Shown here piece by piece: positions 55,449 through 64,000 of a stretch of 64,000 nt of DNA. The notes under the pieces are model-generated. The model was given only the letters and a program-made list of their open reading frames with translations, was not told where the DNA came from and searched no databases. Origin of the DNA: Actinoplanes oblitus (GTDB taxonomy: Bacteria > Actinomycetota > Actinomycetes > Mycobacteriales > Micromonosporaceae). The stretch lies in the NCBI RefSeq assembly GCF_030252345.1, contig NZ_CP126980.1, positions 1,937,501-2,001,500 on the forward strand. Reading direction: 5' to 3'. Position 1 is the stretch's first letter. Each line of letters begins with the position of its first letter. Made by a program: the position numbers and the translations under genes.

Positions 55449-56414
55449 TCAGGCGGCGGGTACCGGCTCTTCGGCCGGCGAGGGGGAGGCCGGCGCCGGG
55501 TCGGCCGGCGTGTGGGTGGGGCGTTCGCGCAACGACCACAGGACCCCGAGGGTGGCCCACCAGACCAGGCCGGCGCCGAGCATGTGTGCGGCGACCAGGA
55601 GGACCGGGAGGTGGGTGAAGTACTGCACGAAGCCGATCAGACCCTGTCCCAGCTCGACCGCGACCAGGATCAGCGCGGCGCGGACCGCGGCCGGTGGGGC
55701 GGACACCGCGCGGAGGGCGAACCACACCGCCATCGAGAGGCCGATCAGCAGGAAGACCAGGTCGGCGTGGACCTGGGAGACGGCCGCCGGGTCGAGGCCG
55801 TTGCGCTTGGCGCCGCGGTCGCCGGAGTGCGGGCCGCTGCCGGTGACCACCACGCCGGCCGCGACGACGGCAAGGCTGGCGAGCGCGGTCACCCGGGCCA
55901 GGGTGCGCAGCGGGGCCGGGACCAGCGGGCGCGGGTCGCCGTCGCCCTCGCCGATCCGCCGCCAGAACGCGTAGGCCAGCGTGATCAGCGCGATGGAGAG
56001 CAGGAAGTGCAGGCCGACGACCCACGGGTTGAGGTGGGTCAGCACGGTGATGCCGCCGAGCACGCCCTGCATCGGGATGCCCAGGCCGACCAGCACCGAC
56101 AGCCGGACCAGGGACTGCCGCCGGGGCCGGCCCAGGGCGCCCAGGAAACAGGCGATGGCCAGGCCGGCCAGCACGAAGGTGAGCAGCCGGTTGCCGAACT
56201 CGATCATGCCGTGCACGCCCATCGCGGACGTCGTCGTGTAGGACGCGTCGGTGCACCGGGGCCAGGTCGGGCAGCCCAGCCCGGAGTCGGTGAGCCGGAC
56301 CGCCGCGCCCGTGACGATCAGCACGACGTTGGCGACCAGGGACGCGAGGGCCAAGGGGCGCAACCAGGTGGCGAACGGGCGGTAGAGCGGCTCGAAGGAC
56401 TTCACCCGTGGCAT
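55449..56414 (-). CDS. ctaA: Heme A synthase
   Basis: This 321-residue CtaA/Cox15 membrane protein converts haem O to haem A for cytochrome c oxidase. About eight helices hold conserved His residues: MGVHGMIEFGNRLLT, LHFLLSIALITLAY, QVHADLVFLLIGLS and VAAHMLGAGLVWWA. The Cys pair in LGCPTWPRCTD is the expected extracellular disulfide. The C-terminal 30 residues are Pro/Ala/Ser/Glu-rich. It acts after CtaB, which is encoded 2.2 kb away. It is divergent from sufR. Confidence 0.94.
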   Translation of the reverse strand: MPRVKSFEPLYRPFATWLRPLALASLVANVVLIVTGAAVRLTDSGLGCPTWPRCTDASYTTTSAMGVHGMIEFGNRLLTFVLAGLAIACFLGALGRPRRQSLVRLSVLVGLGIPMQGVLGGITVLTHLNPWVVGLHFLLSIALITLAYAFWRRIGEGDGDPRPLVPAPLRTLARVTALASLAVVAAGVVVTGSGPHSGDRGAKRNGLDPAAVSQVHADLVFLLIGLSMAVWFALRAVSAPPAAVRAALILVAVELGQGLIGFVQYFTHLPVLLVAAHMLGAGLVWWATLGVLWSLRERPTHTPADPAPASPSPAEEPVPAA

Positions 56415-56485
56415 CGTACGCTCGAATTTGATCTTGAATGGACGCGTCCCTGGTGGCCGGTGTGATGGATCACCCGGGGACCGGT

Positions 56486-56514
56486 TTGCGGGTGCCCGAG
56501 GAAATACGTAACGT
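56486..56514 (+). promoter_or_regulatory. Promoter of the suf operon
   Basis: TTGCGG (56486-56491), 17 bases and TAACGT (56509-56514) form a good promoter. The sufR GTG follows after 7 bp, so the mRNA is probably leaderless. SufR homologues repress their own promoter when they hold an Fe-S cluster; the repressor site itself was not identified. Confidence 0.7.
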
Positions 56515-56521
56515 TGGCGTA

Positions 56522-57277
56522 GTGAAAAACCAGGTGCGGCTCGGCGACGACGGTGCGGTGGCGACAGCCACCCCGTCGGACGGTGTGGCGACAGCCACCC
56601 CGTCGGACGGCCGCACCCGGGACCGGGTCGCCCAGCTGCTGCTGGAGCGTGGCGCGGCCACCGCGGCCGAGCTCGGCGCCTGCCTGGGCCTGAGCCCCGC
56701 GGCGATCCGCAAGCACCTGGACGCGATGCTGTCCGACGCGCTCGTCGAGACCCGCGAGGTGCGCCGCACCGGCCCGCGCGGCCGTGGCCGCCCGGCCAAG
56801 GCGTTCGTGCTCACCGCCGCCGCCCGGGAGAGTTTCCCGCACCACTATGACAACATCGCCGCCGCGGCCCTGCGCTGGATCGCTCAGCACAACGGGCCGG
56901 AGGCGGTCACCGCGTTCGCCGGATCGCAGATCCAGGCCCTGGAGGATCGCTGCCGCACGGCCCTGCGGGAGGCCGGCGCCGATCCGATCACCCGGGCGGA
57001 GGCGCTCGCCGACGCGCTGACCGCCGAGGGCTACGCTGCCAGCGCGACCACGATCGCGTCCGGCGGGCAGTTGTGCCAGCACCACTGCCCGGTGGCCCAC
57101 GTGGCTGCCGAGTTCCCTCAGCTGTGCGACGCCGAGACCGAAGTCATCTCCCGGCTCATCGGCACCCACGTGCAGCGCCTCGCCACCATCGCGCACGGCG
57201 ACGGGGTGTGCACCACGCACATCCCCAGCCGCGCGCACACCACCGCCACCACGGTTAGGACAGATAGTCATGACTGA
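56522..57277 (+). CDS. sufR: SufR-type Fe-S-sensing repressor of the suf operon
   Basis: This 251-residue DeoR/ArsR-like winged-helix protein has [20 protein letters not shown], recognition helix [16 protein letters not shown] and wing [13 protein letters not shown]. The C-terminal part has [19 protein letters not shown], a Cys-rich segment that would hold a 4Fe-4S cluster. GTG at 56522 is chosen because a good promoter ends 7 bp upstream. Near the N-terminus a 27-bp sequence is perfectly repeated except its last base, doubling VATATPSDG. The stop overlaps sufB by 8 bp, so the regulator and operon are co-translated. Confidence 0.92.
   Translation: MKNQVRLGDDGAVATATPSDGVATATPSDGRTRDRVAQLLLERGAATAAELGACLGLSPAAIRKHLDAMLSDALVETREVRRTGPRGRGRPAKAFVLTAAARESFPHHYDNIAAAALRWIAQHNGPEAVTAFAGSQIQALEDRCRTALREAGADPITRAEALADALTAEGYAASATTIASGGQLCQHHCPVAHVAAEFPQLCDAETEVISRLIGTHVQRLATIAHGDGVCTTHIPSRAHTTATTVRTDSHD
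56558..56611 (+). repeat. 27-bp in-frame tandem duplication in sufR
   Basis: GTGGCGACAGCCACCCCGTC and the following seven bases (56558-56584) recur at 56585-56611 with one change at the last base. It doubles the nonapeptide VATATPSDG in the N-terminal tail ahead of the helix-turn-helix. It looks recent. Confidence 0.9.
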
Positions 57278-58691
57278 CCAGATCGTCACTCAGGAAGAGC
57301 ATCTGGCCGCGCTCGGCAAGTATGAGTACGGCTGGGCCGACGCCGACGTCGCGGGCGCCGCCGCGCAGCGCGGTCTGTCCGAGGCTGTGGTGCGCAACAT
57401 CTCCGCGCTGAAGAGCGAGCCCCAGTGGATGCTCGACCTGCGCCTCAAGGGCCTGCGCCTGTTCGACCGCAAGCCGATGCCGAACTGGGGCGCCGACCTC
57501 ACCGGCATCGACTTCCAGAACATCAAGTACTTCGTGCGCTCCACCGAGAAGCAGGCCGCTTCCTGGGAGGACCTGCCGGAGGACATCAAGGCGACCTACG
57601 ACAAGCTCGGCATCCCGGAGGCGGAGAAGCAGCGCCTGGTCGCCGGCGTCGCCGCGCAGTACGAGTCCGAGGTCGTCTACCACGCGATCCGTGAGGACCT
57701 CGAGCAGCAGGGCGTCCTGTTCCTCGACACCGACACGGCGCTGAAGCAGCACGAGGACATCTTCAAGGAGTACTTCGGCACGGTGATCCCGGTCGGCGAC
57801 AACAAGTTCGCCGCGCTGAACACCAGCGTCTGGTCGGGCGGCTCGTTCATCTACGTGCCGAAGGGTGTGCACGTCGACATCCCGCTGCAGGCCTACTTCC
57901 GGATCAACACGGAGAACATGGGCCAGTTCGAGCGGACCCTGATCATCGCCGACGAGGGCAGCTACGTGCACTACGTCGAGGGCTGCACCGCGCCGATCTA
58001 CTCGTCCGACTCGCTGCACTCCGCGGTCGTCGAGATCATCGTGAAGAAGAACGCCCGGGTGCGGTACACGACCATCCAGAACTGGTCGAACAACGTCTAC
58101 AACCTGGTCACCAAGCGCGCCACCTGCGAGGAGGGCGCGACCATGGAGTGGATCGACGGCAACATCGGCTCCAAGGTGACGATGAAGTACCCGGCCGTCT
58201 ACATGACCGGCCCGCACGCCAAGGGCGAGGTGCTCTCGATCGCGATGGCCGGCGAGGGTCAGCACCAGGACTCCGGGGCCAAGATGGTGCACGCCGCGCC
58301 GTACACGTCCTCGACCATCGTGTCGAAGTCGATCGCCCGGGGCGGCGGCCGCACGTCGTACCGGGGCCTGGTGCAGGTGCTGGAGGGCTCGTCGTACTCG
58401 AAGAGCACCGTCAAGTGCGACGCGCTGCTGGTCGACACGGTCTCCCGGTCGGACACGTACCCGTACGTGGACATCCGCGAGGACGACGTGAACATGGGGC
58501 ACGAGGCGACCGTCTCCAAGGTCAGCGAGGACCAGCTCTTCTACCTGATGAGCCGGGGCCTGACCGAGGACGAGGCGATGGCGATGATCGTGCGCGGCTT
58601 TATCGAGCCGATCGCCAAGGAGCTCCCGATGGAGTACGCGCTGGAGCTGAACCGCCTGATCGAGCTGCAGATGGAAGGGGCCGTGGGTTAA
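57270..58691 (+). CDS. sufB: Fe-S cluster assembly protein SufB
   Basis: This 473-residue subunit of the SufBC2D scaffold receives sulfur and builds clusters. The C-terminal beta-helix shows [20 protein letters not shown], the [10 protein letters not shown] segment with the conserved Cys, and [20 protein letters not shown] followed by [20 protein letters not shown]. The length is usual for SufB without an intein; many mycobacterial SufB proteins carry one, here it is absent. It starts inside the sufR stop and is followed by sufD after 38 bp. Confidence 0.96.
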   Translation: MTDQIVTQEEHLAALGKYEYGWADADVAGAAAQRGLSEAVVRNISALKSEPQWMLDLRLKGLRLFDRKPMPNWGADLTGIDFQNIKYFVRSTEKQAASWEDLPEDIKATYDKLGIPEAEKQRLVAGVAAQYESEVVYHAIREDLEQQGVLFLDTDTALKQHEDIFKEYFGTVIPVGDNKFAALNTSVWSGGSFIYVPKGVHVDIPLQAYFRINTENMGQFERTLIIADEGSYVHYVEGCTAPIYSSDSLHSAVVEIIVKKNARVRYTTIQNWSNNVYNLVTKRATCEEGATMEWIDGNIGSKVTMKYPAVYMTGPHAKGEVLSIAMAGEGQHQDSGAKMVHAAPYTSSTIVSKSIARGGGRTSYRGLVQVLEGSSYSKSTVKCDALLVDTVSRSDTYPYVDIREDDVNMGHEATVSKVSEDQLFYLMSRGLTEDEAMAMIVRGFIEPIAKELPMEYALELNRLIELQMEGAVG

Positions 58692-58729
58692 TCAGCCCGG
58701 CCATCGCAAGAAGCGGACATAAGGACGAA

Positions 58730-59857
58730 ATGACTACCGAGGCCATCGCCCCGCCGAGCACCAAGTCGCAGGTGCTGCGCTCCTTCGACGTCGCCGACTT
58801 CCCGGCCCTGACCGGCCTGGAGGAGGAGTGGCGTTTCACCCCGCTCAAGCGGCTGCGTGACCTGGTCAAGGCCACGTCGCTGAACGGCGCGGCCCCGTCG
58901 GTGGAGTATGCCGACCTGCCGGCCGGCGTGACGGTCTCCACCGCCGACGACGTCGACCCGGTGCTCACCCCGTTCGACCGGATCAGCGCCCTGGCCTACG
59001 GCTCGGCCGCCGGCATCACCGTGATCGAGGTGGCGGCCGAGGCCGTGCCCGCCGAGGCGGCCGTGATCCGGCTGGTCGGCAAGGGCGGCGAGGCCGCGGC
59101 CGCGCGCACCGTGGTCAAGGTCGGCAACTTCGCCAAGGCCACCGTCGTGCTCCAGCAGACCGGCACCGTCACCCTGGCCGACAACATCGAGGTGATCATC
59201 GGCGACAGTGCCCAGCTCACCTTCGTGACGCTCGCCGAGTGGGACCACGACGCGGTGCAGGCCCAGCACGTGAAGTTCCGGGTCGGCAAGGACGCCCGGG
59301 TGCAGCACCTCCAGGTGACCCTGGGCGGCGACCTGGTCCGCCAGTTCACCAGCGTGGACTACACCGGCCGCGGTGGCGACGCCGAGCTCTGGGGGCTGTA
59401 CTTCGCCGACGCGGGTCAGCACCAGGAGCACCGCCAGCTGGTCGACCACTCGGTGCCGGACTGCCGCAGCTACGTCGGTTACCGGGGTGCGCTGCAGGGC
59501 AAGTCGGCGCACACCGTCTGGGTCGGCGACGTGCTGATCCGGGCCACCGCCACCGGCACCGACACGTACGAGATCAACCGGAACCTGGTGCTGACCGACG
59601 GCGCCCGTGCCGACTCGGTTCCCAACCTGGAGATCGAGACCGGCGAGGTGGCCGGCGCCGGGCACGCCAGCGCGACCGGCCGGTTCGACGACGAGCAGCT
59701 GTTCTACCTGATGGCCCGCGGCATCCCCGAGGGTGAGGCGCGCAAGCTGGTGGTCCGCGGCTTCTTCGCCGAGCTGATCAACAAGATCCCGGTCGAGGAG
59801 CTGCGCGAGCGGCTCGGCGACGCGATCGAGGCCCGGCTGGTCGAGGCCGGTCAGTGA
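58730..59857 (+). CDS. sufD: Fe-S cluster assembly protein SufD
   Basis: This 375-residue paralogue of SufB completes the SufBC2D scaffold. It shows LEEEWRFTPLKRLRDLV near the start, LYFADAGQHQEHRQLVDHSV, then GYRGALQGKSAHTVWVGDVL and the C-terminal YLMARGIPEGEARKLVVRGF. ATG at 58730 has AAGGA 4-8 bp upstream. Its stop overlaps the Rieske ferredoxin gene by 4 bp (GTGA). Confidence 0.95.
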   Translation: MTTEAIAPPSTKSQVLRSFDVADFPALTGLEEEWRFTPLKRLRDLVKATSLNGAAPSVEYADLPAGVTVSTADDVDPVLTPFDRISALAYGSAAGITVIEVAAEAVPAEAAVIRLVGKGGEAAAARTVVKVGNFAKATVVLQQTGTVTLADNIEVIIGDSAQLTFVTLAEWDHDAVQAQHVKFRVGKDARVQHLQVTLGGDLVRQFTSVDYTGRGGDAELWGLYFADAGQHQEHRQLVDHSVPDCRSYVGYRGALQGKSAHTVWVGDVLIRATATGTDTYEINRNLVLTDGARADSVPNLEIETGEVAGAGHASATGRFDDEQLFYLMARGIPEGEARKLVVRGFFAELINKIPVEELRERLGDAIEARLVEAGQ

Positions 59858-60186
59858 CGTTCGAGAACATCGGGCCGGCGTCCGGGATCGCGAAGGGCAC
59901 GTCCCTCCAGGTGGAGGTCGACGGCGTCGAGATCGCTGTCGTGCACGCCGACGACGACAACTTCTACGCGGTCCGGGACGAGTGCAGCCACGCCTCGGTG
60001 GCCCTCTCCGAGGGCGAGGTCGACGGGTGCACGCTGGAGTGCTGGCTGCACGGCTCGCGCTTCGACCTGCGTACCGGTGAGCCCTCTGGACCACCCGCCA
60101 TCGACCCGGTGGCGGTCTACCCCGTCGAGATCCGCGACGGAGACATCTACGTTTCGACGACACCGAGTAATGGAGTAGAGCCGTGA
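59854..60186 (+). CDS. Rieske-type non-haem ferredoxin in the suf operon
   Basis: This 110-residue protein has the Rieske pattern DECSHASVALSEGEVDG and LECWLHGSRFDLRTG, giving the two Cys-His pairs. The fold matches the small Rieske ferredoxins (NirD/CarAc class). It starts with GTG overlapping the sufD stop and its stop overlaps sufC by 4 bp. Rieske ferredoxins often lie at this place in actinobacterial suf operons, where an electron-supply role is proposed; this remains inference. Confidence 0.93.
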   Translation: MTFENIGPASGIAKGTSLQVEVDGVEIAVVHADDDNFYAVRDECSHASVALSEGEVDGCTLECWLHGSRFDLRTGEPSGPPAIDPVAVYPVEIRDGDIYVSTTPSNGVEP

Positions 60187-60938
60187 GCACCCTGGAGATC
60201 CGCGACCTGCAGGTTTCGGTGAAGCTGCCCGATGGCGAGCTGAAGCCGATCCTGGCCGGGGTCGACCTCACCATCAAGTCGGGCGAGACGCACGCCATCA
60301 TGGGCCCGAACGGCTCGGGCAAGTCCACCCTGGCCTACTCCATCGCCGGCCACCCGAAGTACGAGATCACCGGCGGCTCGGTGACCCTGGACGGCCAGGA
60401 CGTGCTCGCGCTGACCGTGGACGAGCGCGCCCGCGCCGGCCTCTTCCTGGCGATGCAGTACCCGGTCGAGGTCCCCGGCGTCTCGGTGGCCAACTTCCTG
60501 CGTACCGCGAAGACCGCCATCGACGGCGAGGCGCCGAAACTGCGCACCTGGGCCGGCGAGCTGCGCGGCGCCATGGAGAAGCTCCAGATGGACCCGGCGT
60601 TCGCCCAGCGCAACGTCAACGAGGGCTTCTCCGGCGGTGAGAAGAAGCGGCACGAGATCATGCAGCTCGAACTGCTCAAGCCGAAGATGGCGATCCTCGA
60701 CGAGACCGACTCCGGCCTCGACATCGACGCGCTGCAGGTCGTCTCCGAGGGCGTGAACCGGGTGCGGGCCACCGGCGAGACCGGCTTCCTGCTGATCACG
60801 CACTACACGCGGATCCTGCGCTACATCAAGCCGGACTTCGTGCACGTCTTCGTCGGCGGCCGGATCGTCGAGGAGGGCGGCCCGGAGCTGGGCGAGCGTC
60901 TCGAGGCCGAGGGCTACAAGAAGTTCGTCCACGCCTGA
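60183..60938 (+). CDS. sufC: Fe-S cluster assembly ATPase SufC
   Basis: This 251-residue ABC-type ATPase drives cluster assembly on SufBD. Walker A GPNGSGKSTL, the SufC Q-loop MQYPVEVPGVSVANFLRTA, signature FSGGEKKRHEIMQLEL, Walker B AILDETDSGLDIDAL and switch THYTRIL are present. The signature FSGGEKKR is specific for SufC. It overlaps the Rieske gene by 4 bp and precedes sufS by 14 bp. Confidence 0.96.
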   Translation: MSTLEIRDLQVSVKLPDGELKPILAGVDLTIKSGETHAIMGPNGSGKSTLAYSIAGHPKYEITGGSVTLDGQDVLALTVDERARAGLFLAMQYPVEVPGVSVANFLRTAKTAIDGEAPKLRTWAGELRGAMEKLQMDPAFAQRNVNEGFSGGEKKRHEIMQLELLKPKMAILDETDSGLDIDALQVVSEGVNRVRATGETGFLLITHYTRILRYIKPDFVHVFVGGRIVEEGGPELGERLEAEGYKKFVHA

Positions 60939-60952
60939 GACTGGAGTCGAAG

Positions 60953-62182
60953 ATGACTTTTGACGTCGCGCGGGTGCGCAAGGACTTCCCGATCTTCGAC
61001 CGGGAGGTGAACGGCCACCCGCTGGTCTACCTGGACAGCGCCAACACCTCGCAGAAGCCGGTGCAGGTGCTCGACGTCATGCGCCTGCACCAGGAGAAGC
61101 ACAACGGCAACGTGTCGCGCTCGGTGCACACCCTGGGCACCGAGTCGACCGAGCTCTACGAGGCCGCCCGCGCCAAGATCGCCGCGTTCATCGGCGCGGG
61201 CACCCCGGACGAGGTGGTGTTCACCAAGAACTCCACCGAGGCGATCAACCTGGTCGCGCACGCGGCCGGCCAGCTGCTCGCGCTGAAACCGGGCGACGAG
61301 ATCGTGATCTCCGAGATGGAGCACCACTCCAACCTGGTGCCCTGGCAGCTGCTCTGTGAGCGGACCGGCGCCACGCTGCGCTGGTTCGGCATCACCGACG
61401 ACGGCCGGCTTGACGAGTCCCAGCTGGACGACCTGATCAACGAGCGCACCAAGCTCGTCTCGGTCGTGCACATGTCCAACGTGCTCGGCACCATCAACGA
61501 CGTGACCCGGCTGGTCGAGCGGGCCCGTCAGGTCGGCGCGCTGGTCATGCTGGACGCGTCGCAGTCAGTGCCGCACCTGCCGATCGACGTGCGCGAGCTG
61601 GGTGTCGACTTCATCGCGTTCACCGGCCACAAGATGCTCGGCCCGACCGGCATCGGCGTGCTGTGGGGCCGGTACGACCTGCTCGCGGAGATGCCGCCGT
61701 TCCTGGCCGGCGGCTCGATGATCGAGACCGTCACGATGGCCAGGACGACGTACGCGCCGCCGCCCGCCCGCTTCGAGGCCGGCACCCCGCCGATCACCCA
61801 GGCGATCGGGCTGGGCGCCGCTGTGGACTACCTGAGCGCGCTGGGGATGGCGAACATCCACCAGCACGAGCAGGAGATCACCGCGTACGCGCTGGAGCAG
61901 CTCTCCGCCGTCCCCGGCGTCCGGATCTTCGGTCCGGCGGAACCCGAAGGCCGCGGCGGGACGGTGTCGTTCGGGGTGGACGGGGTACACCCGCACGACG
62001 TGGGGCAGATCCTGGACGCGCTCGGCGTCGAGGTCCGGGTCGGCCACCACTGCGCCCGGCCGGTCTGCGTACGCTTCGCGGTGCCGGCGATGACCCGGGC
62101 CTCCTTCTACCTCTACACGACCACGGAGGAGATCGACGCCCTGGCGCGCGGTCTCGACCAGGTCCGGAAGGTGTTCGGCTGA
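60953..62182 (+). CDS. sufS: Cysteine desulfurase SufS
   Basis: This 409-residue group II aminotransferase-fold enzyme takes sulfur from cysteine. The PLP Lys is Lys227 in FIAFTGHKMLGPTGIG. The persulfide-forming Cys is Cys367 in VRVGHHCARPVC, on the short loop typical of SufS as opposed to IscS. KNSTEAINLVAHA and EMEHHSNLVPW are further PLP-site blocks. The stop overlaps the sufU start by one base. AGTCGAAG precedes the ATG, a weak ribosome site. Confidence 0.96.
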   Translation: MTFDVARVRKDFPIFDREVNGHPLVYLDSANTSQKPVQVLDVMRLHQEKHNGNVSRSVHTLGTESTELYEAARAKIAAFIGAGTPDEVVFTKNSTEAINLVAHAAGQLLALKPGDEIVISEMEHHSNLVPWQLLCERTGATLRWFGITDDGRLDESQLDDLINERTKLVSVVHMSNVLGTINDVTRLVERARQVGALVMLDASQSVPHLPIDVRELGVDFIAFTGHKMLGPTGIGVLWGRYDLLAEMPPFLAGGSMIETVTMARTTYAPPPARFEAGTPPITQAIGLGAAVDYLSALGMANIHQHEQEITAYALEQLSAVPGVRIFGPAEPEGRGGTVSFGVDGVHPHDVGQILDALGVEVRVGHHCARPVCVRFAVPAMTRASFYLYTTTEEIDALARGLDQVRKVFG

Positions 62183-62637
62183 TGATGCTCGACGGGCTGT
62201 ACCAGGAGATCATCCTGGACCACTACAAGAACCCGCACGGGCGTGGGCTGCGTGACCCCTTTGACGGGGAGGCGCACCACGTCAACCCGACCTGCGGCGA
62301 CGAGATCACCGTACGAGTCAGCTCGGACCTCTCCGAGATCTCGTACGACGGTCTGGGCTGCTCGATCAGCCAGGCGTCCGCCTCGGTGCTGCACGAGCTG
62401 CTGCAGGGCAAGGACCGGCACGACGCCGCCGAGATCCACCACGCGTTCGTGGAGCTGATGCAGAGCCGCGGCCAGGTGGAACCCGACGAGGACGTGCTCG
62501 GCGACGGGATCGCCTTCGCCGGCGTGGCGAAATTCCCCGCCCGGGTGAAGTGTGCCCTGCTGCCGTGGATGGCATTCAAGGACGCCGCGGCGCGTGCCGG
62601 CGTCGACGTGGGCGCGAGCCCGGAGGTGAAGGCATGA
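62182..62637 (+). CDS. sufU: SufU, zinc-dependent sulfur acceptor
   Basis: This 151-residue IscU-like protein takes the persulfide from SufS. It shows YQEIILDHYKNPHGRGL, then NPTCGDEITV, GLGCSISQASASVL and the C-terminal RVKCALLPW. The three Cys and the Asp of CGDE bind zinc in SufU. ATG at 62182 overlaps the sufS stop; a second ATG follows directly at 62185. The stop overlaps the sufT start by 4 bp. Confidence 0.95.
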   Translation: MMLDGLYQEIILDHYKNPHGRGLRDPFDGEAHHVNPTCGDEITVRVSSDLSEISYDGLGCSISQASASVLHELLQGKDRHDAAEIHHAFVELMQSRGQVEPDEDVLGDGIAFAGVAKFPARVKCALLPWMAFKDAAARAGVDVGASPEVKA

Positions 62638-63089
62638 CCGACAAGACCGACGAGGTTCCCGCCTGGCTCGCCGAGGAGCGTGCCGCGGCCGCGGAGGCCG
62701 GTGAGGCAGTCGAGGTTCCCGAGGCCAGCGTGTCCGAGGCGGCGGAGAAGCCGGCGGTGACCAAGAAGGCCTCGGTCGACGACATCGAAGAGGCGATGAA
62801 GGACGTCGTCGACCCCGAGCTCGGGATCAACGTCGTCGACCTCGGCCTGGTGTACGGCGTGCACGTCGACGACGACAACCTGGCCACCCTGGACATGACG
62901 CTGACCTCGGCGGCCTGCCCGCTGACCGACGTGATCGAGGACCAGACCCGGCAGGCGCTGACCACCGGGCCGGGCGGCGGCCTGGTCCAGGACTTCCGGA
63001 TCAACTGGGTGTGGCTGCCGCCGTGGGGCCCCGACAAGATCACCGACGACGGGCGCGAGCAGCTGCGGGCGCTGGGCTTCAACGTCTGA
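62634..63089 (+). CDS. sufT: SufT/PaaD-like (DUF59, MIP18) Fe-S maturation protein
   Basis: This 151-residue protein has an N-terminal acidic extension of about 48 residues and a C-terminal DUF59/MIP18 domain: IEEAMKDVVDPELGINVVDL and DMTLTSAACPLTDVIEDQT with the conserved Cys, then WVWLPPWGPDKI. DUF59 proteins in suf operons help deliver or mature Fe-S clusters. It closes the operon and is followed 14 bp later by a terminator. Confidence 0.92.
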   Translation: MTDKTDEVPAWLAEERAAAAEAGEAVEVPEASVSEAAEKPAVTKKASVDDIEEAMKDVVDPELGINVVDLGLVYGVHVDDDNLATLDMTLTSAACPLTDVIEDQTRQALTTGPGGGLVQDFRINWVWLPPWGPDKITDDGREQLRALGFNV

Positions 63090-63103
63090 TTTTCGTACGT
63101 CAT

Positions 63104-63138
63104 AAGGGCGGTGCGCACCGAGCGCGCCGCCCTTTTGT
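63104..63138 (+). terminator. Terminator of the suf operon
   Basis: A 13-bp stem with one G-U pair pairs 63104-63116 with 63122-63134 around a 5-base loop and is followed by TT at the base and a short T run (CCTTTTG). Confidence 0.88.
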
Positions 63139-63163
63139 CACGTGCCGGTGGTAGAAACCGGAC

Positions 63164-63916
63164 ATGACTTCGACGTCGCCCTTCCCCGAGCTGGTCGCGC
63201 TGGTCGAGGAGCGCTCGGCGGCCCTGCGCGAGGCCGTCGCCGCGGCGCCCGACCCCGCCGTCCGGGTGCCGGGCTGCCCCGGCTGGACGCTGCGTGACCT
63301 GCTCGCCCACGTCGGCGAGGTGCAGCGGTTCTGGGCGACGGCGGTGACCGAGGCGGACCCGTCCGGCCCGCCGTCCCGGGAGCGGCCCGGCGGCCCCGTC
63401 CCGGACGGCGAGCTGCTGGACTGGTCCGCCGAGTCGACCCGGATGCTGGGCGCCGCGCTGCGCGCCGCCGGCCCGGAGGCGCCCTGCTGGGCGTGGTGGC
63501 CGGCGACGGCGGCGCCGCACACCGCCGGCGCGGTGGCCCGGCACCAGGTGCAGGAGGCGGCGGTGCACGCCTACGACGCCGGCGTGTCGCTGGGCCGGCC
63601 GGAGCCGCTGCCGGCCGCGGTGGCCGTCGACGGCGTCCACGAGTTCCTCGCCACCGGGCTGGGTTCGCTGGGCCCCTGGCCGCACCGCCCGGCCCGGGTG
63701 CAGTACCAGGCGATCGAGGGGCCGTCGTGGACCGTCGACCTGTCCCCGTCCGGCGCCACCGCCGACCCGGCGGCCAGCGGCGAGCCGGTCACCCGGGTCC
63801 AGGGCACCGCCAGTGACCTGGTGCTGCTGCTGTATCGCCGGATCCCGCTGGACGCCGTCCGGATCGACGGCGACCGCGAGGTCGCCGCCCAACTCCGCGA
63901 CTGGACGCCGCGCTAG
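63164..63916 (+). CDS. Maleylpyruvate isomerase-family mycothiol-dependent protein
   Basis: This 250-residue protein is a second MDMPI/DinB-like protein: PGCPGWTLRDLLAHVGEVQR with a conserved His, ARHQVQEAAVHAYDAGVSLG with two more metal-ligand candidates, and the C-terminal domain GTASDLVLLLYRRIPLD typical of MDMPI_C. It probably uses mycothiol as cofactor, but the substrate is unknown. It starts with ATG at 63164, 26 bp past the suf terminator. A TAGAAA box 6-7 bp upstream suggests a leaderless transcript. Confidence 0.82.
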   Translation: MTSTSPFPELVALVEERSAALREAVAAAPDPAVRVPGCPGWTLRDLLAHVGEVQRFWATAVTEADPSGPPSRERPGGPVPDGELLDWSAESTRMLGAALRAAGPEAPCWAWWPATAAPHTAGAVARHQVQEAAVHAYDAGVSLGRPEPLPAAVAVDGVHEFLATGLGSLGPWPHRPARVQYQAIEGPSWTVDLSPSGATADPAASGEPVTRVQGTASDLVLLLYRRIPLDAVRIDGDREVAAQLRDWTPR

Positions 63917-64000
63917 CTGTGCCCGTGTTTCGGAGTCCGGCCGAGTGCGAGGCGAGGTCCAGAGTGTCGCGGACGCTGCCAGGCGCGCTCTGGGCCACGC

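Noticed and set aside
63789..63998. Minus-strand frame at the right end of the window
   Set aside because: It overlaps the C-terminus of the MDMPI-type gene, is Ser/Arg-rich and unsupported; the last 84 bp show no recognisable feature.

Overview
The window is very GC-rich, densely coded and fully chromosomal in character. The markers are actinobacterial: RbpA, WhiA, OpcA, mycothiol-type DinB/maleylpyruvate isomerase proteins, a SigE-family sigma factor, a CoaE-GrpB fusion and a SufRBDCSUT operon. Codon use, frequent GTG/TTG starts and many apparently leaderless genes fit Micromonosporaceae, most likely Actinoplanes or a close relative. The assignment to family is an inference from gene content; no 16S gene is present. 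No prophage, integron, CRISPR array, insertion sequence, rRNA or tRNA was recognised.

Layout. 1-5.9 kb: end of a branched-chain amino acid ABC operon (livH'-livM-livG-livF) followed closely by a polar amino acid ABC system (binding lipoprotein, permease, ATPase). 5.9-10.7 kb: polA, an ArsR regulator, a DUF2945/DUF3140 pair and a methyltransferase. 10.8-16.3 kb: rpsA, coaE-grpB, uvrB. 16.3-19.7 kb: two small genes, then terC behind a yybP-ykoY (Mn2+) riboswitch, then a G-rich repeat tract. 19.7-23.2 kb: typA, a transglycosylase-like lipoprotein and a divergent ribosomal protein L11 paralogue. 23.2-28.1 kb: a ClpP-like protein without its catalytic Ser/His, a TetR-regulated cassette with a palindromic operator, a SigE-family sigma factor with its membrane partner, and an MBL/mycothiol pair. 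28.2-40.6 kb: rsgA (with a short leader ORF), a GT-C-like membrane protein, uvrA, a Tat-type Rieske lipoprotein, uvrC, rapZ, yvcK, whiA. 41-44.4 kb: gap-pgk-tpiA and secG. 44.4-52 kb: rbpA, an acetyltransferase and the pentose phosphate operon tkt-tal-zwf-opcA-pgl. 52.3-56.4 kb: ctaB, two small-operon genes, a 63-bp minisatellite and ctaA. 56.5-63.1 kb: sufR-B-D-Rieske-C-S-U-T. The window ends with a second mycothiol-type protein.

How the genes connect. Four nucleotide-excision/repair genes (polA, uvrB, uvrA, uvrC) are spread over 30 kb and are not one operon, yet each has the same bipartite element TGTC(A/G)-N11-TAnnnT just upstream. This matches the RecA-independent DNA-damage promoter (PafBC type) known from mycobacteria, so they look like one regulon. 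ctaB and ctaA form the haem O/A pathway; gap-pgk-tpiA and tkt-tal-zwf-opcA-pgl form lower glycolysis and the pentose phosphate route. The suf operon is headed by its probable Fe-S-sensing repressor.

No wholly new multi-gene system such as a new defence island was found. The observations most worth following are the shared repair promoter, the Mn2+ riboswitch with an RBS-pairing switch, the L11 paralogue lacking the thiopeptide-contact prolines, the pseudo-ClpP, the TetR operator cassette with an unlisted 58-aa membrane protein, the rsgA leader peptide, and two minisatellite-like arrays lying between convergent genes.
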